A stretch of 13,448 nucleotides of DNA from Verrucomicrobia bacterium UBA673 (GTDB taxonomy: Bacteria; Verrucomicrobiota; Verrucomicrobiia; Limisphaerales; UBA1096): contig DBNL01000150.1 of the NCBI GenBank assembly GCA_002299785.1, positions 32,026-45,473 on the forward strand, in the 5' to 3' direction. Under the pieces are notes generated by a model. The model was not told the DNA's origin, did not search any database, and worked only from the letters and a program-made list of their open reading frames with translations. A program made the translations under genes and the position numbers. Positions 1 to 6,411 of this stretch are shown in pieces (the first letter of the stretch is position 1; each line of letters starts with the position of its first letter).

Positions 1-1086
1 ACGGGGCTGTTCACCTCGCCGCACCTCGTGTCGTTCCGCGAGCGGATTCAGGTGAACCGCGAGTTGATCCCGGAGGGATCGCTCGCCCGGTTGACGGCGC
101 AGCTCCGGGAATCAGCGGCGGGATTTCCCGAGGGCCAAAAGCCGACATTTTTCGAAGTGGCGGTAGTGACGGCGCTTTGCCATTTTGCCGAGCAGTCGTG
201 CGGTATCGTGCTGTGGGAAACCGGCTTGGGCGGCCGGCTCGACGCGACGAACATCGTCACGCCACTGGCCAGCGTGATCACCAACATCGGGCTCGACCAC
301 ACGCGCTGGCTCGGCGAAACGCACGGGGCGATCGCAGCCGAGAAGGCCGGCATCATCAAGCCCGGCATCCCGGCGCTAACGGCGGCCGCTCAACCGGAGG
401 CTCTGGCAGTGATCCGCACCGAAGCGGCGAGGCAAGACTCGCTGCTGATCGAGCTAGACCAAGCGGAGTCCACCGCCGACTTGCCGCTGCTCGGACGGCA
501 TCAGCAAACCAACGCGAGTTTGGCCAAGGCGGTAGTTGAGCAATTGCAGGGAGAGTTGCCAGTGCCGCCTGAAGCGGTTCGCGCCGGCTTGGCAAAGGTA
601 CATTGGCCGGGGCGACTGCAGATCATTCGGCGCGGCGAACAGACGGTACTGCTCGACGGCGCCCACAACGCCGAGGGCGCAGTGATGCTGCGGCAGGCTT
701 TGGCGGAAGGGTTTTCCTCCGACTCGCCGGTTTTCATCCTCGGCATGGTGGACGAGAAGGACGGCGCGGGGTTTTGCGCCGAGTTGGCAACCTTGGCCAA
801 GCGAATCGTTTTGTCGCCGGTAAGCAGTGCCCGCTCGGCCAAGCCGGACAGTTTCGTGGTGGCGTGCCAAGCCTCCAATCCGGCGGCGGCGGTCGAGGTT
901 ACCGAGTCGCTTGGCCAAGCGCTGAAGTGTTGCGCAACCGAGCCGTTTGTTGTCATCGCCGGGTCATTTTATCTCGTGGGAGAGGCAATGGAACACCTCG
1001 GGGTGGCCCCAACGCCGAGCGAGGCCGAGCGTCAACTGAACGACTGGGGAGCGCCAGGACACAAGCCAAAAACTCTTTCGAATTGA
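1..1086 (+). CDS. folC: Bifunctional folylpolyglutamate/dihydrofolate synthase, 5'-truncated by the window edge
   Basis: This Mur-ligase-family enzyme adds glutamate to dihydropteroate and/or tetrahydrofolates using ATP in the cytoplasm. The reading frame is open from base 1, beginning TGLFTSPHL, a segment that follows the P-loop in FolC, so roughly the first 50-70 residues including the P-loop lie outside. The GTG at 28 is an internal valine codon, not the start. Visible family motifs are ETGLGGRLDATN, ITNIGLDH, EKAGIIK, GRHQQTN and WPGRLQ, followed by the C-terminal-domain motif LDGAHNAEG, where most FolC proteins have GAHNP. The frame ends with TGA at 1084-1086. Three copies of the iterated TTGGCCAA palindrome fall inside it (520, 793, 911), encoding LAK, LAK and LGQ. 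I am confident in the family. Whether it has one or both activities cannot be told from sequence. Confidence 0.93.
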   Translation, partial: TGLFTSPHLVSFRERIQVNRELIPEGSLARLTAQLRESAAGFPEGQKPTFFEVAVVTALCHFAEQSCGIVLWETGLGGRLDATNIVTPLASVITNIGLDHTRWLGETHGAIAAEKAGIIKPGIPALTAAAQPEALAVIRTEAARQDSLLIELDQAESTADLPLLGRHQQTNASLAKAVVEQLQGELPVPPEAVRAGLAKVHWPGRLQIIRRGEQTVLLDGAHNAEGAVMLRQALAEGFSSDSPVFILGMVDEKDGAGFCAELATLAKRIVLSPVSSARSAKPDSFVVACQASNPAAAVEVTESLGQALKCCATEPFVVIAGSFYLVGEAMEHLGVAPTPSEAERQLNDWGAPGHKPKTLSN

Positions 1087-1112
1087 CTTGGTGGGGGGAG
1101 TTTCGGCATAAA
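1083..1112 (+). promoter_or_regulatory. Putative sigma-70-type promoter for tRNA-Glu
   Basis: TTGACT at 1083-1088 matches five of six bases of the -35 consensus. An 18-base spacer separates it from CATAAA at 1107-1112, which matches four of six bases of the -10 consensus. Transcription would start near 1119, about nine bases before the mature tRNA 5' end at 1128. The -35 box overlaps the folC stop codon (TGA 1084-1086). The prediction rests only on box matches and position. Confidence 0.45.
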
Positions 1113-1127
1113 GCTGCACCACGGCGA

Positions 1128-1202
1128 GGCGCGTTGGTCTATCGGTTAGGACGCCGCCCTCTCAAGGCGGAAAGACGAGTTCAATTCTCGTACGCGCTAC
1201 CA
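1128..1202 (+). tRNA. tRNA-Glu (anticodon CUC), CCA encoded
   Basis: I folded this by hand into a complete cloverleaf. The acceptor strands are 1128-1134 (GGCGCGT) and 1192-1198 (ACGCGCT). The D stem is 1137-1140/1149-1152, the anticodon stem 1154-1158/1166-1170 (CCGCC/GGCGG), and the seven-base loop 1159-1165 (CTCTCAA) puts CTC at 1161-1163. The T stem is 1175-1179/1187-1191 with loop TTCAATT. The discriminator is A1199 and CCA is encoded at 1200-1202. The variable loop has only four bases (1171-1174), consistent with the missing base 47 that is an identity element of bacterial tRNA-Glu. The first acceptor pair is G1128 with T1198, a G-U wobble. It reads GAG codons. No clear terminator follows, so read-through into the gene at 1232 is possible. 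Confidence 0.95.
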
Positions 1203-1231
1203 TCTCGCCGACACTGCGGCCGACAAAGCCC

Positions 1232-1600
1232 ATGACACCTTTTCAAATTATCTTCACTCCCACCGCCGCCGCTGAGCTCGGCACGCTGCCCAAGGAGCTG
1301 CAGTTGGAGATTCTCGGGGATTTTCGCGGCCTGCCCAACGACGTCCGCAGCGACGAGATGGACAGCTTCGGCCGCCTCAACCGCGACGGGCGTCATCTGT
1401 TCCGTTTCCGGCTTGGCAGTTACCGGGTGTACTTCGAGCGTCACGAATTGGGAGTGCTGATTCACCGCATCCTGCACGCGAAGAAACATCTCCGGGATTT
1501 TCTCTTCCGCAACAAGCTGCCGGGCGGAGAGGATCGAGTGCTGGAAGAGACGCCGGAATTCTGGAAGCTGATCGAGTCAGCTAAATCGGCTAACTGCTAG
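1232..1600 (+). CDS. Solitary RelE/ParE-superfamily toxin-like protein
   Basis: The 122-residue product resembles the RelE/ParE toxin fold: an N-terminal TPTAAAELGTLPKELQ helix, then a core with GRHLFRFRLGSYRVYFE and VLIHRILHAKKHL, matching the RlRvGdYRv...i.hR pattern of the superfamily. RelE members cleave ribosome-bound mRNA and ParE members poison gyrase; the sequence does not decide between them. The ATG at 1232 lies 29 bases after the tRNA-Glu CCA end, has no Shine-Dalgarno sequence and is the only sensible start. There is no room upstream for an antitoxin, and the next gene is on the opposite strand with its stop one base away. It may be a stand-alone domesticated RelE-fold protein. 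The C-terminal tail after about residue 95 is longer than in a minimal RelE. Confidence 0.7.
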   Translation: MTPFQIIFTPTAAAELGTLPKELQLEILGDFRGLPNDVRSDEMDSFGRLNRDGRHLFRFRLGSYRVYFERHELGVLIHRILHAKKHLRDFLFRNKLPGGEDRVLEETPEFWKLIESAKSANC

Positions 1601-1601
1601 G

Positions 1602-2219
1602 CTACTTCAAATCCTCGCCCAATTCCACGTTCCAGTAGGCCATATCAAGGAAGTGCCGCCAGCTCTCGTGGTAGTGCAGGCTGAAGCGAACCTGCATGAA
1701 CGGATGCCAGCGAGGCTTGCGCGGCTTGCGAACCAAGTGCAGCCCAGCCTGCTCCGGCGTGCGGTTGGACTTGCGCGAGTTGCACGGGACACAAGAGCAG
1801 ACAATGTTTTCCCACGAGGTCGGGCCGTCCTGTTGTCGCGGCACGACGTGATCCAGGTTCAAGTCTTTCGTGTCGTATTTTTTACCGCAATACTGGCAGG
1901 TGTTTTTGTCGCGCTGAAAAATATTGTGCCGTGTGAACTTAACCTCCTTACGAGGCACGCGATCGTAAACCATCAGCAGAATCACACGCGGCAAACGCAG
2001 CTTGATACTCACGCCATTTATGCTCTCGGGATCGGGTTTCTCCTCGGAAAGATCGGCCCACTGGCGAAAACCGAACGTGTTGAAGTTGCCGTCCTCGCTG
2101 TGCACGACCTGCGCGTTGCCCTCAAATAGCAGCGTCAAGGCTCTGCGGGCAGAGCAGATGTTCACGGCCTGCCAAAGCCGGTTCAGTACCAGAACCGGCT
2201 GATGTAACAGCGCTTCCAT
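1602..2219 (-). CDS. HNH endonuclease family protein
   Basis: The 205-residue protein has an HNH nuclease motif in its second half: a CxxC zinc knuckle at C108/C111 (CQYCG), the catalytic LDHVVPR stretch with D123-H124, and a second knuckle CVPCNSRKSNR with C143/C146, followed by a basic KPRKPRW stretch. The N-terminal 80 residues (VLVLNRLWQAVNICSARRAL) match the domain that usually precedes this HNH type in stand-alone chromosomal genes found in many bacteria. The family cuts DNA with one metal ion, but the cellular role of these stand-alone members is not established. No restriction methylase or phage gene is adjacent. ATG 2217-2219 is the start; no Shine-Dalgarno sequence is seen. It converges on the RelE-like gene and diverges from the sulfatase. 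Confidence 0.88.
   Translation of the reverse strand: MEALLHQPVLVLNRLWQAVNICSARRALTLLFEGNAQVVHSEDGNFNTFGFRQWADLSEEKPDPESINGVSIKLRLPRVILLMVYDRVPRKEVKFTRHNIFQRDKNTCQYCGKKYDTKDLNLDHVVPRQQDGPTSWENIVCSCVPCNSRKSNRTPEQAGLHLVRKPRKPRWHPFMQVRFSLHYHESWRHFLDMAYWNVELGEDLK
2176..2200. repeat. Perfect 9-bp inverted repeat inside the HNH 5' coding region
   Basis: AGCCGGTTC at 2176-2184 and GAACCGGCT at 2192-2200 are exact reverse complements separated by seven bases. In the HNH mRNA this could form a hairpin about 20-45 nucleotides after the start codon. It may be a chance result of coding sequence (QPVLVLNRLW). Confidence 0.5.
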
Positions 2220-2340
2220 GATCTGAAAAAGTGGCCGTTAGTCTATCACGGCCATTTTGATAGAGTCAAACATCAACGAAGACAACAAGTTTAGCCTTCA
2301 ATCCGGCCCGTGAGGATGGTAATTCGGCGGCGGCATTCAC
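2220..2340. promoter_or_regulatory. Divergent intergenic region with two mutually exclusive inverted repeats
   Basis: These 121 bases separate the HNH and sulfatase start codons and must hold both promoters, though I find no convincing -35/-10 pair. Two 7-bp inverted repeats overlap: TGGCCGT 2232-2238 with ACGGCCA 2248-2254, and TCTATCA 2242-2248 with TGATAGA 2258-2264. Both have nine-base loops, and they share base 2248 and loop territory, so only one hairpin could form at a time. They could be operator half-sites or an RNA switch. The function is unknown. Confidence 0.4.
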
Positions 2341-3831
2341 ATGAAAAATATCATCCTCCCTCTCGCCGCATGCCTTTTTGCGCTTAGCCAAGTGCCCGCC
2401 CAGGCGGCCAAGCGCCCGAATATCCTGTTTATGATGTCCGACGACCACGCCTCCGAGGCGATCAGCGCTTACGGCTCGTGGCTTAAGGATTACTGCCACA
2501 CGCCGACCCTCGACCGGCTTGCCGCCGAGGGCATGCGTTTCACTAATGTCTGCTGCAACAATTCCATCTGCTCGCCCAGCCGCGCCAGCATCATCAGCGG
2601 CCAATATTCACACGTCACCGGCGCGCTCAACCTCGGTTGCCACCTCAAGCCCAACGCACCAAGCTACATCCGCGAACTGACCAACAGCGGCTACGAGACG
2701 TGCGTCGTCGGCAAGTGGCACATGCAGCAGTTCCCGCGCAGCGTCGGCGACTACGCGGTGACTGTTGGCCAGGGCAGCTACTTCAACCCAACACTACACC
2801 GCCCCGATGGCAGTCAGGAAAAGTATGAGGGTTACTACGCTGATCGCTACGCCGACTGGGCGCTTAAATGGTTGAAGCAACGCGACAAGGAAAAGCCGTT
2901 TTACCTCAGCCTGCACTTCAAGGGACCACACGAGTATTTCGAGTACCCTGAGCGATGGGCCAAGCTGCACGATGGTGTGAAGATTCCCGAGCCGCCCAGC
3001 CTGCACGAGGATATCACCAAGACCAGCCCGCTGCTCAAAGGCAAGCATTACTCCGTCATGTACGACGCCGAGGGACCGAAAAGTTTTTATCTCGTTTACG
3101 AGGACTACCTTGCTAAGCACTCCGCCGATCCCGCCGAGCGCCGCTCGCTCGCCTACCAGCATCTCATCCACAAATACCTACGCTGCGTCGCCGCGATAGA
3201 CGACAACGTCAAGCGTGTACTCGACCATCTACAAGCAGAAGGCATCCTGAATGAAACGCTCATCATCTACACCAGCGACCAGGGCTATTGGCTGGGCCAG
3301 CATAATATGCACGACAAGCGGCTCATTCTCGAGGAGTCACTCAAGATGCCGTTCATCGTCCGGTATCCAAAAGAGATCAAAGCCGGCAGCGAAAGTTCCA
3401 AACTCGGCATGAATATCGACTTCGGCCCAACCATGCTCGACTACGCCGGCGTGAACATCCCGAGCGTGATGCAGGGCGTGAGCCTCCGGCCACTTCTGCA
3501 GGGCGTCGAACCAGCCAACTGGCGGGAGTCGATTTTTTACGCCTACTACAACCGCTCCCCCAAGCATTGGGGTATCCGAACTGAGCGATACAAGCTTATC
3601 CGTTTCCCTGACACCGAGGCAGTCGAGTTTTACGACCTACAGGAAGACCCCACCGAGATGTACAACCAAGCCGCTGAGCCGAGCTATAAAAATCAAATCG
3701 CCACCACCCAAAAACAACTGGACGCACTGATGACCGACACCGGTGTCACCCGGGAATTTCTCCTCAAAAAAATGGGTAACAATACCAAACTCCCGCCGCG
3801 ACTTCACAAAAAGCGCAATAAAAGGAAATGA
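2341..3831 (+). CDS. Secreted S1-family sulfatase (formylglycine-dependent)
   Basis: The 496-residue protein hydrolyses sulfate esters, probably on an extracellular or periplasmic glycan. Residues 1-22 form a Sec signal peptide (basic start, hydrophobic core, AQA before the likely cut). The mature protein opens with KRPNILFMMSDDH, in which D34/D35 are calcium ligands. C77-S-P-S-R81 is the CxPxR sulfatase signature whose cysteine becomes formylglycine. GKWH lies at 124-127, a second metal-site segment SDQG includes D313, and DLQEDPTEMYN in the C-terminal subdomain is typical of this family. The basic tail (last ten residues) is unusual. No formylglycine-generating enzyme is in the window, so maturation must be supplied elsewhere. 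ATG 2341 is chosen because it gives the complete signal peptide; no Shine-Dalgarno sequence is present. The substrate cannot be deduced. Confidence 0.93.
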   Translation: MKNIILPLAACLFALSQVPAQAAKRPNILFMMSDDHASEAISAYGSWLKDYCHTPTLDRLAAEGMRFTNVCCNNSICSPSRASIISGQYSHVTGALNLGCHLKPNAPSYIRELTNSGYETCVVGKWHMQQFPRSVGDYAVTVGQGSYFNPTLHRPDGSQEKYEGYYADRYADWALKWLKQRDKEKPFYLSLHFKGPHEYFEYPERWAKLHDGVKIPEPPSLHEDITKTSPLLKGKHYSVMYDAEGPKSFYLVYEDYLAKHSADPAERRSLAYQHLIHKYLRCVAAIDDNVKRVLDHLQAEGILNETLIIYTSDQGYWLGQHNMHDKRLILEESLKMPFIVRYPKEIKAGSESSKLGMNIDFGPTMLDYAGVNIPSVMQGVSLRPLLQGVEPANWRESIFYAYYNRSPKHWGIRTERYKLIRFPDTEAVEFYDLQEDPTEMYNQAAEPSYKNQIATTQKQLDALMTDTGVTREFLLKKMGNNTKLPPRLHKKRNKRK

Positions 3832-3832
3832 G

Positions 3833-3844
3833 CCAGGCGCCTGG
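3833..3844. repeat. 12-bp perfect palindrome between convergent genes
   Basis: CCAGGCGCCTGG sits directly after the sulfatase stop (3829-3831) and eight bases before the end of the minus-strand hydrolase at 3853. As RNA it gives only a four-base stem with a four-base loop and no T tract, so it is not a convincing intrinsic terminator. It may be a protein-binding dyad or chance. Confidence 0.4.
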
Positions 3845-3852
3845 TGAAATGG

Positions 3853-6021
3853 TTACTCCAGGGTCTTCGTCCAATTGATGAATTCCTGATGCTGGTCGAC
3901 TTGAAATCGGTTGGTATCGTCTGGGGAAAGCCAGGCGAATGAGCCTTTGGCGATACGAGGCTTGGCCGATCGGACGTTGTCGATGACTTCCGCTACCGCA
4001 TTGAAATCGGCGAAACGATCGCGCTTGGGTGTGACAACCAAACATGGTTTCGGAAGCACAAGACCAAGCACATCATCGTAGTCGAAAGGCATTTCGCTCT
4101 CTCGTCCATCGAAGAGACCAAGGAGCGGTTGCAACGCGTGCAGTTCCCAGAGACGCCTGTTGCCGCCGGTCGCGCTTGCATTTCTGGTATCTCGCAAGGG
4201 AGTCCAGCCACTGAAACAAGCTACGCCAGCGACGCGATTATCGAGCGCGCCGGCATACATAGCAGTCAGCGCGCCGCTTGAATACCCAAGCAGGAACACC
4301 CGCTTGGCGTCGAACTCGGGGATCGCGCTTTTTGCTGCACCCCTCTCCTCGACGGCAAAACTCACAGCAGCCCGAGCGTCCATCACCATCCGGCCAAGCT
4401 TCGACCAGCGCGGATGGTTTTTGTAAAAGTCGCGCCCCTCGAGTAGTCGCAGACCGAAGCCGCATTGATCGTAGGTGATAACGGCGAAACCGTTCTCGGC
4501 CAGCCGTTGATAAACCGTGGTGCCCTGCACGCCGTAACCCTCGTTGTAGCCGCTGTGATAGGAGAGCGGATGCAGCCAAACGACCACCGGCATGGGCGTC
4601 GGCACTCCGTCTTTGAAATAAAGATTACCGCGCACACCATGGCCAAAGTGAATTGGTACCCGGCGCACGCCTTTGGGAGTCCAGCGGTCGTGCGTCATCA
4701 AACTCGACTCAGTGTCGGTCAGAAATTCCGGTTGGTCGACCGACGGCAAAGTCTTTGGTGCTTGGCCAAGTGACCTTTTTACCCGTTCGATGGCAGAAGC
4801 GTCCTTGGCGATGGCCAAGCTGGCTACATTTTGCTGGCTGCGCCACTGTTCCCAATCAAAGTCGTGGATCAATTGCTCTGGAAAGTCACCGTGCTTAGCC
4901 AAGCCGCGGCCAAAAGCCAGGTCCATCCAATCAAGATTACGTTGCCGATCAGCCCGGCTGACCTGTTCCGGCGGCGGGCCGGATGAATGGCCACCGGTGC
5001 GGTAATCAATCCTCAGGTTTTGCTGCGCGCCGAGGAGCCGATAAACAGAGCGGCCTTCGATGTAGGCCTTCTCGACAGCGAAGGTCGGCTCGGATCCGTC
5101 GTTGTAGGCGGTATGAATGAGACAGTGGCGTGGCGCGATCAGCCCATACCAGCCGTGGGCGTCGATCGGCAGTTCATTCTCACGACCTGTGAAGTCGCGC
5201 AGGGAGGGAAGAAACCATTCACTTGGAAAATCGGATGGGGCCTCGGCGTAGGTGTTACGACTGGTGAACCGATAGGGGCTGGACGCGGGTGAACCCGGAC
5301 TGCGGGCGACGACGCAGCTAATACGCTCATCGAAAGCGCCGGCAATCATCGCCTGTTTTCCGTAACGTGAAAACCCGATAATAGCGATTTTGTCGGCATC
5401 GATTTTGGCGACGGATTGATCACCCAGAAGATAATCGATGCAACGACTAGCCAGCCAACCCTTGGTGCTAATCTCCGTCCAGGTAGCCCTGGGATATTCC
5501 TTGCGTATGGTCTGCCAGACGCTGTCGTAGCCCGGGTAGTCGGCCTCTCGGTGGTGACTGTCCACGCCCGGGAACAGGCAGACAGCGTAGCCACGCTCCA
5601 CCGCATCCTCTCCCCAGTAACGCTGGTAAAACCGAGGAGCGGTCAGCAGCAGCGGAAACGGACCTTTGCCATCAGGCAACCAAAGCTCCATCTCGAACTC
5701 GACACGATTCGGCGTGCCAAGCGTGATACGAATGCGTCGCCGAATGGAACCATCATCACCCACTTTTTCGCTGGTGACTTTGGCCCCGGCAATTTGCGGG
5801 GTCTCAGCGGGAAAACTGCCGATGAAATATTTGATGAGTAACGATCGGATTTCCTCGCGGCGCTCTTCCCACTCACCGAGAGATTCGACTTTTCGGCCAT
5901 CCAAAAATTCAAGCAGTGGCGGCAACTCAGAGCGTGAATACGATTCGCCAAGCACCTTGGATGAACTCAACAAAACGGCAGGGATCAGAAGCCAAAGGCA
6001 AATTGGTCGGGATGTATTCAA
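3853..6021 (-). CDS. Secreted double alpha/beta hydrolase: CE15-like esterase domain plus dienelactone-hydrolase-like domain
   Basis: The 722-residue protein starts with a Sec signal peptide (about residues 1-25, hydrophobic LWLLIPAVLL). Residues about 33-375 resemble glucuronoyl/acetyl-xylan esterases of the CE15 type: the nucleophile motif GFSRYGK puts Ser at 218, and GGHSSG puts a candidate His at 345. Residues about 440-722 form a second alpha/beta hydrolase: GYSSG with Ser 581, a candidate Asp 668 in TPKRDRFAD, and His 711 near the end. Both domains therefore appear able to hold a triad. It probably removes ester groups or cleaves esters in plant or algal polysaccharide, a guess from family and context. 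The start is TTG at 6021-6019: an in-frame TAG lies four codons upstream, and later starts would lose the signal peptide. One CTTGGCCAAG (4761) encodes LGQ in the inter-domain linker. Confidence 0.82.
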   Translation of the reverse strand: MNTSRPICLWLLIPAVLLSSSKVLGESYSRSELPPLLEFLDGRKVESLGEWEERREEIRSLLIKYFIGSFPAETPQIAGAKVTSEKVGDDGSIRRRIRITLGTPNRVEFEMELWLPDGKGPFPLLLTAPRFYQRYWGEDAVERGYAVCLFPGVDSHHREADYPGYDSVWQTIRKEYPRATWTEISTKGWLASRCIDYLLGDQSVAKIDADKIAIIGFSRYGKQAMIAGAFDERISCVVARSPGSPASSPYRFTSRNTYAEAPSDFPSEWFLPSLRDFTGRENELPIDAHGWYGLIAPRHCLIHTAYNDGSEPTFAVEKAYIEGRSVYRLLGAQQNLRIDYRTGGHSSGPPPEQVSRADRQRNLDWMDLAFGRGLAKHGDFPEQLIHDFDWEQWRSQQNVASLAIAKDASAIERVKRSLGQAPKTLPSVDQPEFLTDTESSLMTHDRWTPKGVRRVPIHFGHGVRGNLYFKDGVPTPMPVVVWLHPLSYHSGYNEGYGVQGTTVYQRLAENGFAVITYDQCGFGLRLLEGRDFYKNHPRWSKLGRMVMDARAAVSFAVEERGAAKSAIPEFDAKRVFLLGYSSGALTAMYAGALDNRVAGVACFSGWTPLRDTRNASATGGNRRLWELHALQPLLGLFDGRESEMPFDYDDVLGLVLPKPCLVVTPKRDRFADFNAVAEVIDNVRSAKPRIAKGSFAWLSPDDTNRFQVDQHQEFINWTKTLE

Positions 6022-6106
6022 GCCGCACTGCTAACACCCCGGCCAAGCGGCAACAAGACAATCGTTCTCAAAAAAAACACTATGTTTACTGAGCTAAAAC
6101 GATTTT

Positions 6107-6262
6107 TTATTGCAAAGATAATATACAGCGATAGTAGCAGTGTTTGTGTAGGCAAGATATCGAACAGGAAAAAAATGCGGTCAAAAACTTGACCAAGGCG
6201 TCTGCCAGGGAGGCGAGCAAAAAGGCAACAAGCCCTGTCAGCAAAGCAAATGGAGTTCTCAT
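6107..6262 (-). CDS. Possible 51-residue hydrophobic small protein
   Basis: Reading the minus strand from ATG 6262-6260 to TAA 6109-6107 gives 51 residues. The first half looks like a signal or membrane segment (MRTPFALLTGLVAFLLASLA), followed by a cysteine-rich stretch with four cysteines (FSCSISCLHKHCYYRC). I recognise no family. There is no Shine-Dalgarno sequence, but that is true of most genes here. It lies upstream of, and in the same direction as, the double hydrolase. The supporting evidence is only the coherent N-terminal hydrophobic segment, and chance is a real alternative in AT-rich DNA. Confidence 0.22.
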   Translation of the reverse strand: MRTPFALLTGLVAFLLASLADALVKFLTAFFSCSISCLHKHCYYRCILSLQ

Positions 6263-6366
6263 GCGGGCCGGACTATAAACTTGGCCAAACGGGAGCTTTT
6301 TTGCCGGCTAAGACCGGTTCTGGCCAAAACCATGGAAAATAGAGGAAAAAAGAGCTGAAACAGAGT

Positions 6367-6395
6367 TTGACACGGAGTAATGGTTCTGGTCTAGT
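6367..6395 (+). promoter_or_regulatory. Putative sigma-70-type promoter for rplU-rpmA
   Basis: TTGACA at 6367-6372 is a perfect -35 box. After exactly 17 bases, TCTAGT at 6390-6395 matches four of six -10 positions. The predicted transcript would begin near 6402, about ten bases before the rplU ATG at 6412, leaving almost no leader. Confidence 0.55.
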
Positions 6396-6411
6396 TCGCG
6401 CCCTTTTTGAG

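Larger units (their letters stand above)
6022..6411. other. 390-base AT-rich intergenic region between the hydrolase and rplU
   Basis: This gap separates the minus-strand hydrolase from plus-strand rplU and is clearly more AT-rich than its surroundings between about 6060 and 6180. It holds an imperfect hairpin (AATCGTT 6060-6066 with AACGATT 6098-6104, inner CTCA/TGAG, then TTTTTT to 6108). It also holds a TTGGCCAA palindrome at 6281-6288, a related CTGGCCAAAAC at about 6320, a possible small minus-strand ORF (6107-6262) and the rplU promoter (6367-6395). No RNA family is recognisable. Confidence 0.6.

Noticed and set aside
28..30. GTG as start codon of folC
   Set aside because: The frame is open to base 1 with conserved FolC residues (TGLFTSPHL) before it.
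1175..1202. Attachment site at the tRNA-Glu 3' end for an integrated element
   Set aside because: I found no direct repeat of the tRNA 3' end elsewhere in the window and no integrase gene.
603..1235. Open frame of 210 codons overlapping folC, tRNA-Glu and the next gene
   Set aside because: It is arginine- and glycine-rich as expected of an out-of-frame translation, and it runs through the folC C-terminal region and the tRNA.
1602..2219. HNH gene as part of a restriction-modification, intron or phage module
   Set aside because: No methylase, intron structure, terminase or other phage gene is adjacent, and the architecture matches stand-alone chromosomal HNH proteins.
6367..6411. Upstream TTG start that would extend L21 by 15 residues
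   Set aside because: L21 homology begins exactly at MYAVVQTGGKQY (6412), and the extension coincides with a perfect -35 box.
6022..6411. L21-type autoregulatory leader RNA upstream of rplU
   Set aside because: The predicted transcript start leaves only about ten leader bases and no structure like the known Firmicutes leader is visible.
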